The position numbers and the translations under genes were made by a program. Positions 1-6,406 of a stretch of 6,406 nt of DNA are shown one piece after another. The notes under the pieces were generated by a model. It ran no database searches. It worked only from the letters and a program-made list of their open reading frames with translations, and was not told the origin of the DNA. How positions within the stretch are numbered: the stretch's first letter is position 1; each line of letters starts with the position of its first letter. The stretch is taken from positions 1 through 6,406 of the forward strand of contig JAUWLJ010000125.1 of assembly GCA_030613705.1 (NCBI GenBank), given 5' to 3'. The stretch comes from Chloroflexota bacterium. GTDB taxonomy: Bacteria > Chloroflexota > Anaerolineae > Anaerolineales > UBA4823.

Positions 1-243
1 CCAGCTTTCGAATGGGGCATCACGGATTGGCACCTCACTGCTGCCCGGCCATTCATCCGCAAATATCGCCCAATGATCGGTTTTTCGCGCAATTATGCAT
101 TTTTGGCGGAACGGGTAACCGTAGTTGGGGATACTGAACAATTCCCCGAATCTGCCTTGGATCTACTGCGAAATGCAGGCTGCCGGGTTGAGCGTATCAA
201 CGGGGATGGCATAAGTATTGCAACACAATTAGCAGAAAAATAG
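1..243 (+). CDS. C-terminal fragment of a possible cell-wall-binding protein (CWB2-like end)
   Basis: An open frame runs from base 1 to the TAG at 241-243 and gives the last 80 residues of a protein whose start lies outside the window. The first ~35 residues are rich in aromatic and basic residues (ITDWH, FIRKYRP, GFSRNYAFL). Residues 37-80 look like one beta-alpha-beta unit: VTVVGDTEQFPE, then an amphipathic helix ending LLRNAGCRVERI, then NGDGISIATQLAEK. That order (VxVVG, helix, VERIxG, then a short helix beginning IAT) resembles the end of a cell-wall-binding repeat 2 unit, where the usual text is close to VERIxGxDRYxTA. Here the DRY is missing, so the match is partial. No catalytic domain is visible in the fragment. 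The stop lies 13 bases before the FtsZ-like gene on the same strand, so the two are probably co-transcribed. The coding call is firm; the family call is tentative. Confidence 0.7.
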   Translation, partial: PAFEWGITDWHLTAARPFIRKYRPMIGFSRNYAFLAERVTVVGDTEQFPESALDLLRNAGCRVERINGDGISIATQLAEK

Positions 244-245
244 GC

Positions 246-250
246 GGAGG
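246..250 (+). promoter_or_regulatory. Ribosome binding site of the FtsZ-like gene
   Basis: A perfect GGAGG sits six bases before ATG 257, directly after the stop codon of the upstream gene. It fixes the start used here and suggests efficient initiation. Confidence 0.8.
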
Positions 251-256
251 CTACCG

Positions 257-1429
257 ATGAGTGAATTTAATGGATCAAATGATCTATCAACACCTTTTCC
301 CGTAATTAAAGTACTGGGTTTGGGTGGAGGGGGATGTAATGCGATAAACCGTATGATCGAGCTAGGTATATCCGGCGTTGATTTTCTGGTCGCCAATACT
401 GATTACCAGGCACTGCAAACTAGTCTAGCCACTCTAAAAATTCAGTTGGGACCAGAAGTCACACGCGGATTGGGAGCGGGCGGAAATCCTGAGATTGGTC
501 GCCAGGCAGCTGAAGAGAGTGAGCGCGCGATCGCGGATGCCTTGGAAGGCGCCGATATGGTTTTCCTCACCGCTGGCATGGGTGGGGGTACTGGTACCGG
601 CTCCATATCTGTCGCCGCTCGCGTCGCCAGATCGATGGGAGCCGTTACGATCGCCATCGTCACCACGCCCTTTTCATTCGAGATGGGGACTAGACAGCGC
701 AACGCCAACCAGGGATTGATAGAACTTAATCAGCACACCGACACATTGATCGCCATTCCCAATGATCGCTTGCTGATGGTTGCCCCGAAAGATTTACCGA
801 TTGAAGTCGCTTTCCGCCTTGCCGATGATGTTCTTCGGCAGGCAGTCCAGGGTATCACTGAACTGATTACTGAGCCCGGAATGATCAACGTCGATTTCGC
901 TCATATCCGCCGCTTGATGAAGATCGGTGGTGGCGCCTTCATGTCGATTGGGCAAGGCAAAGGACTTAGCAAAGCCCGCAATGCTGTCGAGCAGGCTTTA
1001 GATCATCCTCTCCTGGAGGAGATTTCCATCGATCAAGCCGCTGGCATAATTGCCAACTTCACCGGTGGAGACGACCTCACATTATTTGAGGTCAGTGAGG
1101 TCTTGAACGAACTCCATTCCCGTGTAGGCGACCAGGCTGAAATCATATTCGGAATCTCGAATGATGACCGCATGCAGGGTCGGACCCAGGTAATCCTGGT
1201 CATCACTGGATTGGGAGCACCCACGCTTGAAGAGGTAATGCCTGGCATAACCCTCAAGATCGATGGTACTGCACCTTCCCGTCGGGTTATCGCTCCAAAA
1301 CCTTTCACTGAAACTGCATCTTCATCTATAGAGGTGAAAGAACCTTTAGAGGCTGTACCTGTCGGTGGACCTCAATATGCTACTGATAATCTGGATATAC
1401 CCGCGTTCTTACGGCGCCGGGCTGGTTGA
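257..1429 (+). CDS. ftsZ: FtsZ family tubulin-like GTPase with altered T7 catalytic loop
   Basis: FtsZ polymerises with GTP into the cytoplasmic ring that directs bacterial division. This 390-residue protein has the family's normal length and order. The N-terminal GTP-binding motif is [13 protein letters not shown] (21-33), followed by NTDYQAL (47-53), the stretch [20 protein letters not shown] (61-80), and the tubulin signature GGGTGTG (109-115). Guanine-contact equivalents E142, R146 and N169 (IPNDRLL) are present. The T7 loop reads NVDFAH (211-216). Canonical FtsZ has NxDxxD, so the first aspartate (D213) is kept and the second (E. coli D212) is H216. The residues after the signature are SIS rather than AAP, and FEMGTR replaces FEGxxR. 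A short linker (~335-377) leads to a canonical C-terminal peptide, [12 protein letters not shown] (379-390), the site that binds FtsA, SepF or ZipA-type partners. The ATG at 257 has GGAGG six bases upstream. No ftsA or ftsQ is adjacent. Family membership is certain. The role as the main divisome FtsZ is doubtful because of H216; a paralogue or regulatory FtsZ is more likely. Confidence 0.95.
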   Translation: MSEFNGSNDLSTPFPVIKVLGLGGGGCNAINRMIELGISGVDFLVANTDYQALQTSLATLKIQLGPEVTRGLGAGGNPEIGRQAAEESERAIADALEGADMVFLTAGMGGGTGTGSISVAARVARSMGAVTIAIVTTPFSFEMGTRQRNANQGLIELNQHTDTLIAIPNDRLLMVAPKDLPIEVAFRLADDVLRQAVQGITELITEPGMINVDFAHIRRLMKIGGGAFMSIGQGKGLSKARNAVEQALDHPLLEEISIDQAAGIIANFTGGDDLTLFEVSEVLNELHSRVGDQAEIIFGISNDDRMQGRTQVILVITGLGAPTLEEVMPGITLKIDGTAPSRRVIAPKPFTETASSSIEVKEPLEAVPVGGPQYATDNLDIPAFLRRRAG

Positions 1430-1467
1430 TTTTTCAACAACATATTTGGAAATCAAGGTAATTAAAG

Positions 1468-1707
1468 ATGAATGACAAGCAGCTTAAATCAATCTCGTCC
1501 AAGGTCTCCCGCCAGTTTCCTGAGGTTGCTGGAGTACAGCCGAAAGTTAGGCGTCAATCCGGACAGAAATCAAAATCCACCGCTTCAACCTATCTGATCA
1601 CGTATCGTGGAAAATCAATAACAGCTGACGGGAAATCAATCACCCGCATCGTCCGGGTTACTGCTAATGACAGCGGCAAAATAATCAAGATTTCCACTTC
1701 GCGTTGA
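1468..1707 (+). CDS. Small, strongly basic protein of unknown function
   Basis: I do not recognise this 79-residue protein. It has 10 lysines and 7 arginines against 4 acidic residues, a net charge near +13, and is rich in serine. Residues 1-16 look helical (MNDKQLKSISSKVSRQ). Residues ~22-40 are a basic, probably flexible stretch. Residues 41-77 look like beta strands (TYLITYRGK, SITRIVRVTA, KIIKIST). The strand region contains GKSIT at 48-52 and again at 55-59. There is no signal peptide or membrane helix, so it should be cytoplasmic. Such charge suits binding to DNA, RNA, an acidic protein tail or membrane phospholipid, but no known domain supports one over another. The ATG at 1468 has a weak AAGG nine bases upstream. 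The gene lies 38 bases after the FtsZ-like gene, and its TGA overlaps an ATG (TGATG) that is one possible start of the next gene. Confidence 0.75.
   Translation: MNDKQLKSISSKVSRQFPEVAGVQPKVRRQSGQKSKSTASTYLITYRGKSITADGKSITRIVRVTANDSGKIIKISTSR
1609..1644 (+). repeat. Short tandem repeat encoding GKSIT twice
   Basis: Two 15-base copies (1609-1623 and 1630-1644), separated by six bases, both encode GKSIT in the basic small protein. They differ at three positions, all third codon positions that do not change the amino acid. Confidence 0.6.
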
Positions 1708-1744
1708 TGGAATCTCAGCAACACAAAGATATTATAAGAAAACT

Positions 1745-1750
1745 GGGGAG
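1745..1750 (+). promoter_or_regulatory. Ribosome binding site deciding the start at 1755
   Basis: GGGGAG lies four bases before ATG 1755. The alternative in-frame ATG at 1707 has no purine-rich site before it, although it overlaps the preceding stop codon and could be used by translational coupling. Confidence 0.5.
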
Positions 1751-1754
1751 CATT

Positions 1755-1985
1755 ATGAGCTTGAGACAACTTTCATCCCGGATAGAGCTGAGTTTCTGGC
1801 ACATCGTAATCGGCTTGTTGAGTGAATCTCACTCGCTCCAGCAGCTGATCAGGTGGTTTTATCTGGATTTCTTGCCAGCAACCACAAATATCTATCAACA
1901 ATTTGACAGCCAGCGCGTCATCCGCTGGGCAGCTATCGGATTAGGACTGGGCTTTGTTGTAGGATTCTTAATCTCGTTATTTTGA
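1755..1985 (+). CDS. Small protein with a single C-terminal membrane helix, unknown function
   Basis: This short protein (76 residues from ATG 1755) matches no family I recognise. Residues ~58-76, WAAIGLGLGFVVGFLISLF, form one membrane helix with glycines spaced as in helix-packing motifs, and the protein ends there, so the topology is tail-anchored. The remaining ~57 residues should face the cytoplasm. They contain an aromatic, partly hydrophobic stretch (FWHIVIGLL at 14-22, WFYLDFL at 34-40) that could lie on the membrane surface. The start at 1755 is preferred for its GGGGAG site. Starting at ATG 1707 would add 16 hydrophilic residues and overlap the upstream stop as TGATG, so that longer form remains possible. 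The gene stops nine bases before the LCP-like membrane protein. A small anchor or partner protein for the neighbouring membrane proteins is a reasonable guess, with no direct support. Confidence 0.65.
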   Translation: MSLRQLSSRIELSFWHIVIGLLSESHSLQQLIRWFYLDFLPATTNIYQQFDSQRVIRWAAIGLGLGFVVGFLISLF

Positions 1986-1994
1986 TCCTAATCC

Positions 1995-2771
1995 ATGGGT
2001 TTTTTGAAAATATTCGGGAGGTTTAAAATCCCTGACCAAGTTTTTTATACAGGTGTTTTCTTGGTTCTATTCTTCATCGGAATTGTGAGTGGGAGATCCA
2101 TTGGCATGATCTCATTATCGATCGGACCTTTCCAAAAGGAATTTGTTGATGACTCAGCATCCAGAATAAATAATGGTCAACAAAATCTGTTGGTCATCAT
2201 AGTTGATCAGTTCACTTTAGCCAAACCTGCTCTGGAAAGCATCTGGTTGCTCATCACTTACCCTGATATATCCAATCTAACCCTGGTCCCAATATACCCC
2301 TCAATGCAGGAGGACCCGAAAACTGCTGACCTTATGTTAGCTCAAACTTTTGCACTGACTGCACAACAAACTCCACATTCTGAGTTCCTAGAACTTTTAC
2401 GGGAAAAGATTTATTTGGACAACTACCTGATCCTAGACCAAAAAGGCGTGTCATCCGTCCTAAGAATACTTCACCAATTTGCTGAAGGACTTCCTGGAAA
2501 AGAGAAACAAACAAACTCGATTCTCTTACCTCAGACTGGACAAGGGGCAGATCGCAGTCTGGAAAATCAAGTACAGATTTGGTATGGTATCTGCCTCGAG
2601 CTCACTCAGATTTCCAAGGGCGGCAAGATGGAGGACCTTATCAAAAAAATCTCACCACACATCCGTACGAATTTGAAATTGGAAGAGTTTTCTCCACAGT
2701 TGTTTTTTGACCAGCCTAAGGATTTTCAAATGGGTTGTGAATTTCCAACTTTAATCCTCAATAGTCCATGA
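1995..2771 (+). CDS. Membrane-anchored, degenerate LytR-CpsA-Psr (LCP)-like protein
   Basis: LCP enzymes attach polymers from lipid carriers to the cell wall or to proteins outside the membrane. This 258-residue protein has a membrane helix at ~17-33 (FYTGVFLVLFFIGIV) after a short basic N-terminus, so the rest should be external. Residues 64-103 follow the LCP core pattern: NLLVIIVD, then a gap, IWLLITYPDISNLTLVPIYP. In active members this region reads roughly NILLLGxD, RSDTMMLxxxDP, VSLLSIPRD. Residues ~127-159 (LDNYLILDQKGVSSVLRIL at the end) fit the LCP segment with IDYYVxVDFxGF, and ISPHIRTNLKLEEF (219-232) fits the TNLSxxE segment near the LCP C-terminus. The conserved catalytic Arg and Asp of RSD and IPRD are absent (ALES and IYPS), so enzyme activity is unlikely. 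No Shine-Dalgarno site is visible before ATG 1995. The frame has a stop just upstream at 1989, and the next methionine would lose the membrane helix. The LCP assignment is by eye and moderate. Confidence 0.75.
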   Translation: MGFLKIFGRFKIPDQVFYTGVFLVLFFIGIVSGRSIGMISLSIGPFQKEFVDDSASRINNGQQNLLVIIVDQFTLAKPALESIWLLITYPDISNLTLVPIYPSMQEDPKTADLMLAQTFALTAQQTPHSEFLELLREKIYLDNYLILDQKGVSSVLRILHQFAEGLPGKEKQTNSILLPQTGQGADRSLENQVQIWYGICLELTQISKGGKMEDLIKKISPHIRTNLKLEEFSPQLFFDQPKDFQMGCEFPTLILNSP

Positions 2772-2776
2772 GGAGG
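2771..2776 (+). promoter_or_regulatory. Ribosome binding site overlapping the upstream stop codon
   Basis: AGGAGG begins on the last base of the LCP-like gene's TGA and sits four bases before ATG 2781. This arrangement favours coupled translation of the two membrane proteins. Confidence 0.65.
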
Positions 2777-2780
2777 GAAC

Positions 2781-3110
2781 ATGAATACATTGAATTTAAA
2801 TATATTTGATCTCAAACTGCTTATGGTTATTGGGTTATTCCTCCTGGGAGCGATCACCTTATTAATCGGAATATTATTGCTGGTTACTCGTTCCGCTGGT
2901 AAGGAGGTCCGTGCCCTGGCAACCCAAACGGCTCAACTGGCGAAAAAAGGGATCGCAGAGGATGTGGCTGGCCTTGTTGGTAACGCATCCAATCTGCTCA
3001 GCGCCACGAACGATCTCGTGCGTACATCGGCAGGAATTGGCGTATTCCTGGCAATTCTGGGCTTCTTATTGATGACTGCTGCGACCTGGTTAGTATTGAA
3101 GATTTCCTAA
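2781..3110 (+). CDS. Small two-helix membrane protein, unknown function
   Basis: I do not recognise a family for this 109-residue protein. It has two clear membrane helices, at ~12-35 (LLMVIGLFLLGAITLLIGIL) and ~84-106 (AGIGVFLAILGFLLMTAATW and beyond). Between them, residues ~37-82 form a polar, alanine-rich, probably helical stretch (RSAGKEVRALATQTAQLAKK, then VAGLVGNASNLLSATNDLV). The basic residues just after helix 1 (R37, K41, R44) suggest that this loop stays in the cytoplasm, with both termini outside, making a helical hairpin. Its ATG has a strong AGGAGG site. It lies nine bases after the LCP-like gene and 46 bases before the TPR gene, so it belongs to the same transcription unit. It may partner the LCP-like protein or anchor the TPR protein to the membrane; this is inferred from position only. 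Confidence 0.8.
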   Translation: MNTLNLNIFDLKLLMVIGLFLLGAITLLIGILLLVTRSAGKEVRALATQTAQLAKKGIAEDVAGLVGNASNLLSATNDLVRTSAGIGVFLAILGFLLMTAATWLVLKIS

Positions 3111-3133
3111 CCGTCTCTCATCAACTAAAAATT

Positions 3134-3139
3134 TATAAT
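3134..3139 (+). promoter_or_regulatory. Possible -10 box (TATAAT) before the TPR gene
   Basis: A perfect TATAAT lies 17 bases before ATG 3157, in the 46-base gap. No good -35 hexamer is found at 16-18 bases upstream (the region reads ccgtct), and there is no extended TG. The box also falls inside an AT-only inverted repeat, AAATT-TAT-AATTT (3129-3141). A transcript from here would have a leader of only about 10 bases. It may be an internal promoter or chance in an AT-rich gap. Confidence 0.25.
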
Positions 3140-3156
3140 TTCTTCTCGGTGGAATT

Positions 3157-6100
3157 ATGGCTGATCAACCATCTTTATTGAACTCCTTGAAATCCATATT
3201 ACCTGAATCGACTTGGCCTTGGGTAATTGAGGCATTAAAACATGATCCTCTGATTTGGGACACACTAAGTGATCCCCAGTTCTTCAAACAAACTTCAACG
3301 AAAATCACAGAACCCAGAGATTGGTCTCCCAGCCAATTAGCATTAATCACCTTGGGTAGTTCAGAACCGGATGCCATTGATAAAGAGATTCTCAATGATG
3401 CTCAATCCACACTCGATCAATATCTCCGTGTGGAGAGTCCTCCAGTTCAAGCCGAAATGAGTTTTAAGCAAGCTTCCATGATCGCACTTGGACTGTATCA
3501 GCGTACCAAAGAGAATGATTGGCAAGAAATTGAAGAAACCCTCAAAGCCAACAGCAATCAGCTCAGCGGTTGGTTCACTCCGATGGCTATCCTGCTTGGT
3601 TGGGTCGAAAGTCAATCTGACCTAATCCATACCTTGGTCAATCTAAACGCTGCATCTAGTCTCATCCCGCTAACCGTACATGCAGTAATTAGCCAACCGG
3701 TTCCTCCAGAAGACACCCAGGCTTTATTGCAACAGGTGCTGGCAGATATGCCACTTTTCGCGGCAACATCCCACTTAGGCTACTTAAACCGGTTCCGCCC
3801 TGAACTATCTATGCGTCTCGCCAATGCTTGGCTTGAAACTCACCCATTACCCTCAATCGAAAGGGATGTGTTCAATATTGGTGGACGGGTTTACCAGGTT
3901 TCCGATTGCCTCCTATCAGCTGAGTTATTCAGCCTGGCAGGTCAAACGCATAAAGCCGAGACCTTCAAATCTCAATCCCTTGAATACCTGAATAATATTC
4001 AGGCAGAAGTGACTAACCAGCTCGTTGGCGGAACTCTCCAGTCTAATAATATCGAACAATCATTATCATTGTGGACCCGGATCTCAGCACCTCCAGAACT
4101 GACCCCACCTGCAGGTCTGGTCGTCAAACTACTTCAAGCTGGTCGCATAGAAGACTCCCTGACCCTTCTACCAGATACAGATGGAAACACGCAAACCCCT
4201 CTTCGTTGGTTGAACAATATATACCAGGCACTGGAGATGGAGGATATCGCCCAAGCACGATTATTTGGGCACCAGACATTAAACTCATTGGTTGAAATAT
4301 ATCAGGATGATTCTGCATCGCTGGTAAAAATTCTCGGTTCACAGAGAGATGTGCTCTCGTTTCTTTCTGAATTAATCCATCAGCTTACAGACTTGGCTTT
4401 GTACAAAGAAGCATTCCAAGCGGCTCAATTAGCTTCTCGCATTAAACCAAATGACCCACAAGTCCTCATGACTTTGACCAAGACGAGCCGGTCAGCAGGA
4501 GAATATGACATTGCTGTTCAAGCAGCTGAACTTGCGGTTGCTATCGATCCAACCAATTCTGAATTTCGGCGGCAGATCGCTCAAAGCTTAGAAATATCAG
4601 GCTTATGGACTGCCTCGCTTAAAGAACGTCAATCTATTCTCGAACATCGCTTTGCACAATCTGGCACCACCACCTGGCCAACCGCCGAGGATTTGCTCGC
4701 CTTGGCCAATTGCTCAATTCATGCAAATCAGCCACAGAAAGCTTTTGACGCCTGCCAAAAAACTATCGACATAGATCCTTCAAATGGTCAAGCCCATGCT
4801 ATTCTTGGTGAAGCACTATCCGCACTCGGCGAAGACGAGCAGGCAATGGAGCACTTCAGCCTGGCGACGCAGCTGGCACCGCACAAAGCCTCACCCTGGC
4901 TCTTTCTAGCCAATGCTTACCGAGGTTCAGGGAAAATCGAAAAGTCCATTGAAACTTTACGCACGGCAACCCACGCGGTACCAGATGATCCCTCCATTTT
5001 CTATGCTTTAGGGAAGGTTCATATCGCTGAGAATTCACTTTCTCAAGCTCAATCAGCCTTGGACAGGGCGTACCAGCTTGTCTCCCAGCCCAATATAGTC
5101 CTCTCCCAGAGCAAATTAATAAATGGGAGCCGCACTAAAGCAGAGCTATTTGCTCGAAATCGTGAACAACAATGTGAGATCGCCCTCGCATATGGAGATA
5201 TATTAGTGCAGCTCGGTCACCCAGAGCAAGCCAATCAAGTTTACGATAGCGCCTACCATGCCTACCCTTCATATCCAGGGCTGGCCTATATTTACGCAAA
5301 ATCCCTAATGGAAATCGGAGACGATAATACCGCTCTTGCCCCCCTGGCGATTGCAGTTGCAGCCGAACCCAGTGAACCACTTCCTTATATTCAGTACGCC
5401 AGAACTCTAATGTTGGCAAAGGAACACCCAGAAGAAGCTGTTCAATCTCTGCGCAGAGCATTAGAGATTCTCGATCATCAACAAATCGATCCAGAAGAAG
5501 ATCCAAAAGAAACACGGGAGCTGGCTGTTGCCTTACTTGCCCTGGCACTAGAAGCTTCAGACGAACTGCCAGCCTCTCTGCATTCGTATTCGCAAGCGTT
5601 AGAGTCTGAGCTTGCCAAAGATGAAGATTGGAGAAAAACTTTAGCAATTGGAATGGGTCGCGTTGCTCTGCAGTTGGGGCAACCTGAGGTAGCTATTGCT
5701 GCATTGCAAGATACCAATTGGGAAGAGATTCAAAATACTGAGGTTGCCCAAATTCTTTGTGAAGCTTACGATGCCATCAGTCTCAAACAAGAAGCCTTAT
5801 ATGCGGCCAGAACCGCTGTCCACCTTTCACCAGACGATGTCGATATTCTCGCTTGGTTTGCTGAGCGAGCCGTAGAATTGGGTGTCATCGCCGAAGCTGT
5901 ACCTGCACTGACCAGCGCCGCTCAGCTCGATCCCCAACGCACTGATTTAATTATCCGTTTGGGTCAGGTCTTAGCTCGCATGAAGAAAGACGGACCTGCT
6001 CGCAAAGCCTTCATGAGCGCTCTCTCCAGTCCATATTCCAAACCCGAAGATCTTTACCAGGCAGCAGACGGCTTGAGTGACTTGGGTGACAATGAGTCAG

Positions 6101-6406
6101 CAGCTGATTGCCTGGAAAGAGCACTCGAACTGCAGCCGCAGCCCCCATTGTCTTTAATTCTTGAATTGGCTAACGCCTACGCCTCTGCTGGCAAGATAGA
6201 ATTAGCGATCAAGACCATTGATAAAAGTGTCGACCAAGATTCTGAAAATGCTCTTCTCCATACCTTAAAAGCAGATTTACTAGGAAAGCTCGGTCACCAG
6301 GAAGCTGCCCAAGCATGTTTGGAACACGCTCTCATCCTTGAGCCGGAAAATCCTCAGGTCCATTTGCGGATTGCATATGTCTTACGTGAGCAGGGTGATT
6401 TAATTT
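3157..6406 (+). CDS. Very large cytoplasmic TPR-repeat protein (C-terminus beyond window)
   Basis: The frame from ATG 3157 stays open for 1083 complete codons and runs off the window. TPR motifs are 34-residue helix pairs that form a superhelical surface for binding proteins. Residues 1-~400 are probably helical but show no clear TPR consensus. From ~410 onward, repeats follow in near-continuous order, at about 435-468, 511-543, 545-577, 579-611, 612-645, 673-705, 707-740, 742-775, 862-893, 896-927, 965-994, 999-1029, 1033-1064 and a last one cut by the edge. Typical examples are HAILGEALSALGEDEQAMEH and HTLKADLLGKLGHQEAAQAC, each followed by a short turn such as LEPENPQ. An acidic insert (IDPEEDPKE, 777-785) interrupts the array. 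There is no signal peptide or membrane helix, so the protein is probably cytoplasmic. ATG 3157 has a weak GGTGG four bases upstream. It is the last visible gene of the cluster and could be a scaffold for the FtsZ-like filament or membrane partners; this is inference. No enzymatic domain is seen. Confidence 0.9.
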   Translation, partial: MADQPSLLNSLKSILPESTWPWVIEALKHDPLIWDTLSDPQFFKQTSTKITEPRDWSPSQLALITLGSSEPDAIDKEILNDAQSTLDQYLRVESPPVQAEMSFKQASMIALGLYQRTKENDWQEIEETLKANSNQLSGWFTPMAILLGWVESQSDLIHTLVNLNAASSLIPLTVHAVISQPVPPEDTQALLQQVLADMPLFAATSHLGYLNRFRPELSMRLANAWLETHPLPSIERDVFNIGGRVYQVSDCLLSAELFSLAGQTHKAETFKSQSLEYLNNIQAEVTNQLVGGTLQSNNIEQSLSLWTRISAPPELTPPAGLVVKLLQAGRIEDSLTLLPDTDGNTQTPLRWLNNIYQALEMEDIAQARLFGHQTLNSLVEIYQDDSASLVKILGSQRDVLSFLSELIHQLTDLALYKEAFQAAQLASRIKPNDPQVLMTLTKTSRSAGEYDIAVQAAELAVAIDPTNSEFRRQIAQSLEISGLWTASLKERQSILEHRFAQSGTTTWPTAEDLLALANCSIHANQPQKAFDACQKTIDIDPSNGQAHAILGEALSALGEDEQAMEHFSLATQLAPHKASPWLFLANAYRGSGKIEKSIETLRTATHAVPDDPSIFYALGKVHIAENSLSQAQSALDRAYQLVSQPNIVLSQSKLINGSRTKAELFARNREQQCEIALAYGDILVQLGHPEQANQVYDSAYHAYPSYPGLAYIYAKSLMEIGDDNTALAPLAIAVAAEPSEPLPYIQYARTLMLAKEHPEEAVQSLRRALEILDHQQIDPEEDPKETRELAVALLALALEASDELPASLHSYSQALESELAKDEDWRKTLAIGMGRVALQLGQPEVAIAALQDTNWEEIQNTEVAQILCEAYDAISLKQEALYAARTAVHLSPDDVDILAWFAERAVELGVIAEAVPALTSAAQLDPQRTDLIIRLGQVLARMKKDGPARKAFMSALSSPYSKPEDLYQAADGLSDLGDNESAADCLERALELQPQPPLSLILELANAYASAGKIELAIKTIDKSVDQDSENALLHTLKADLLGKLGHQEAAQACLEHALILEPENPQVHLRIAYVLREQGDLI

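Noticed and set aside
526..535. Palindrome CGCGATCGCG, containing the GCGATCGC octamer
   Set aside because: I noticed it once, inside conserved coding sequence. Nothing suggests a HIP1-like or operator role here.
442..719. Open frames on both strands inside the FtsZ-like gene
   Set aside because: They overlap the most conserved part of FtsZ (GTP-binding region) and have no family features of their own.
1425..1438. Small inverted repeat GTTGA-TTTT-TCAAC at the end of the FtsZ-like gene
   Set aside because: The stem is only five pairs, AT-rich and overlaps the stop codon, with no T-run after it. It is too weak to call a terminator.
1426..1446. TTGATT followed by CATATT as a possible promoter before the basic protein
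   Set aside because: The spacing is only nine bases, far from the 16-18 needed, and the -10 match is poor.
5135..5647. A 170-codon open frame on the minus strand
   Set aside because: It lies wholly inside the TPR gene, whose + frame is continuous with clear repeats. The minus translation shows no recognisable domain and mirrors the codon pattern of the real gene.

Overview
The window is a compact, one-directional bacterial gene cluster. All seven genes lie on the + strand, with gaps of about 9 to 47 bases and no convincing terminator between them. The first and last genes run off the window edges. I see no RNA genes, mobile elements, CRISPR arrays or integration scars. The mix of an FtsZ homologue, a degenerate LytR-CpsA-Psr-like membrane protein, lineage-specific small proteins and a very large TPR protein reminds me of Chloroflexota (Anaerolineae-like) genomes. 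That placement is a judgement from protein style, not a database result.

Layout: (1) bases 1-243 hold the C-terminal 80 residues of a protein whose end resembles a cell-wall-binding-repeat-2 unit. (2) Bases 257-1429 encode a full-length FtsZ family protein of 390 residues. It has an intact GTP-binding pocket and a canonical C-terminal peptide, but the second catalytic aspartate of the T7 synergy loop is replaced by histidine. (3) Bases 1468-1707 encode a very basic 79-residue protein. (4) Bases 1755-1985 (possibly from 1707) encode a small protein with one C-terminal membrane helix. (5) Bases 1995-2771 encode a membrane-anchored protein that looks like an LCP fold without its catalytic arginine/aspartate residues. 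(6) Bases 2781-3110 encode a small protein with two membrane helices. (7) From base 3157 to the window end runs a soluble TPR-repeat protein of at least 1083 residues, still open at the edge.

How they may work together (inference): a filament-forming GTPase with a modified hydrolysis loop, several small membrane proteins, a probably non-enzymatic LCP relative, a possible wall-binding protein and a large TPR scaffold could form a division or envelope-assembly module. The altered T7 loop suggests that this FtsZ works as a regulatory or co-polymerising paralogue beside a canonical FtsZ elsewhere in the genome. The window itself cannot show that such a second copy exists.
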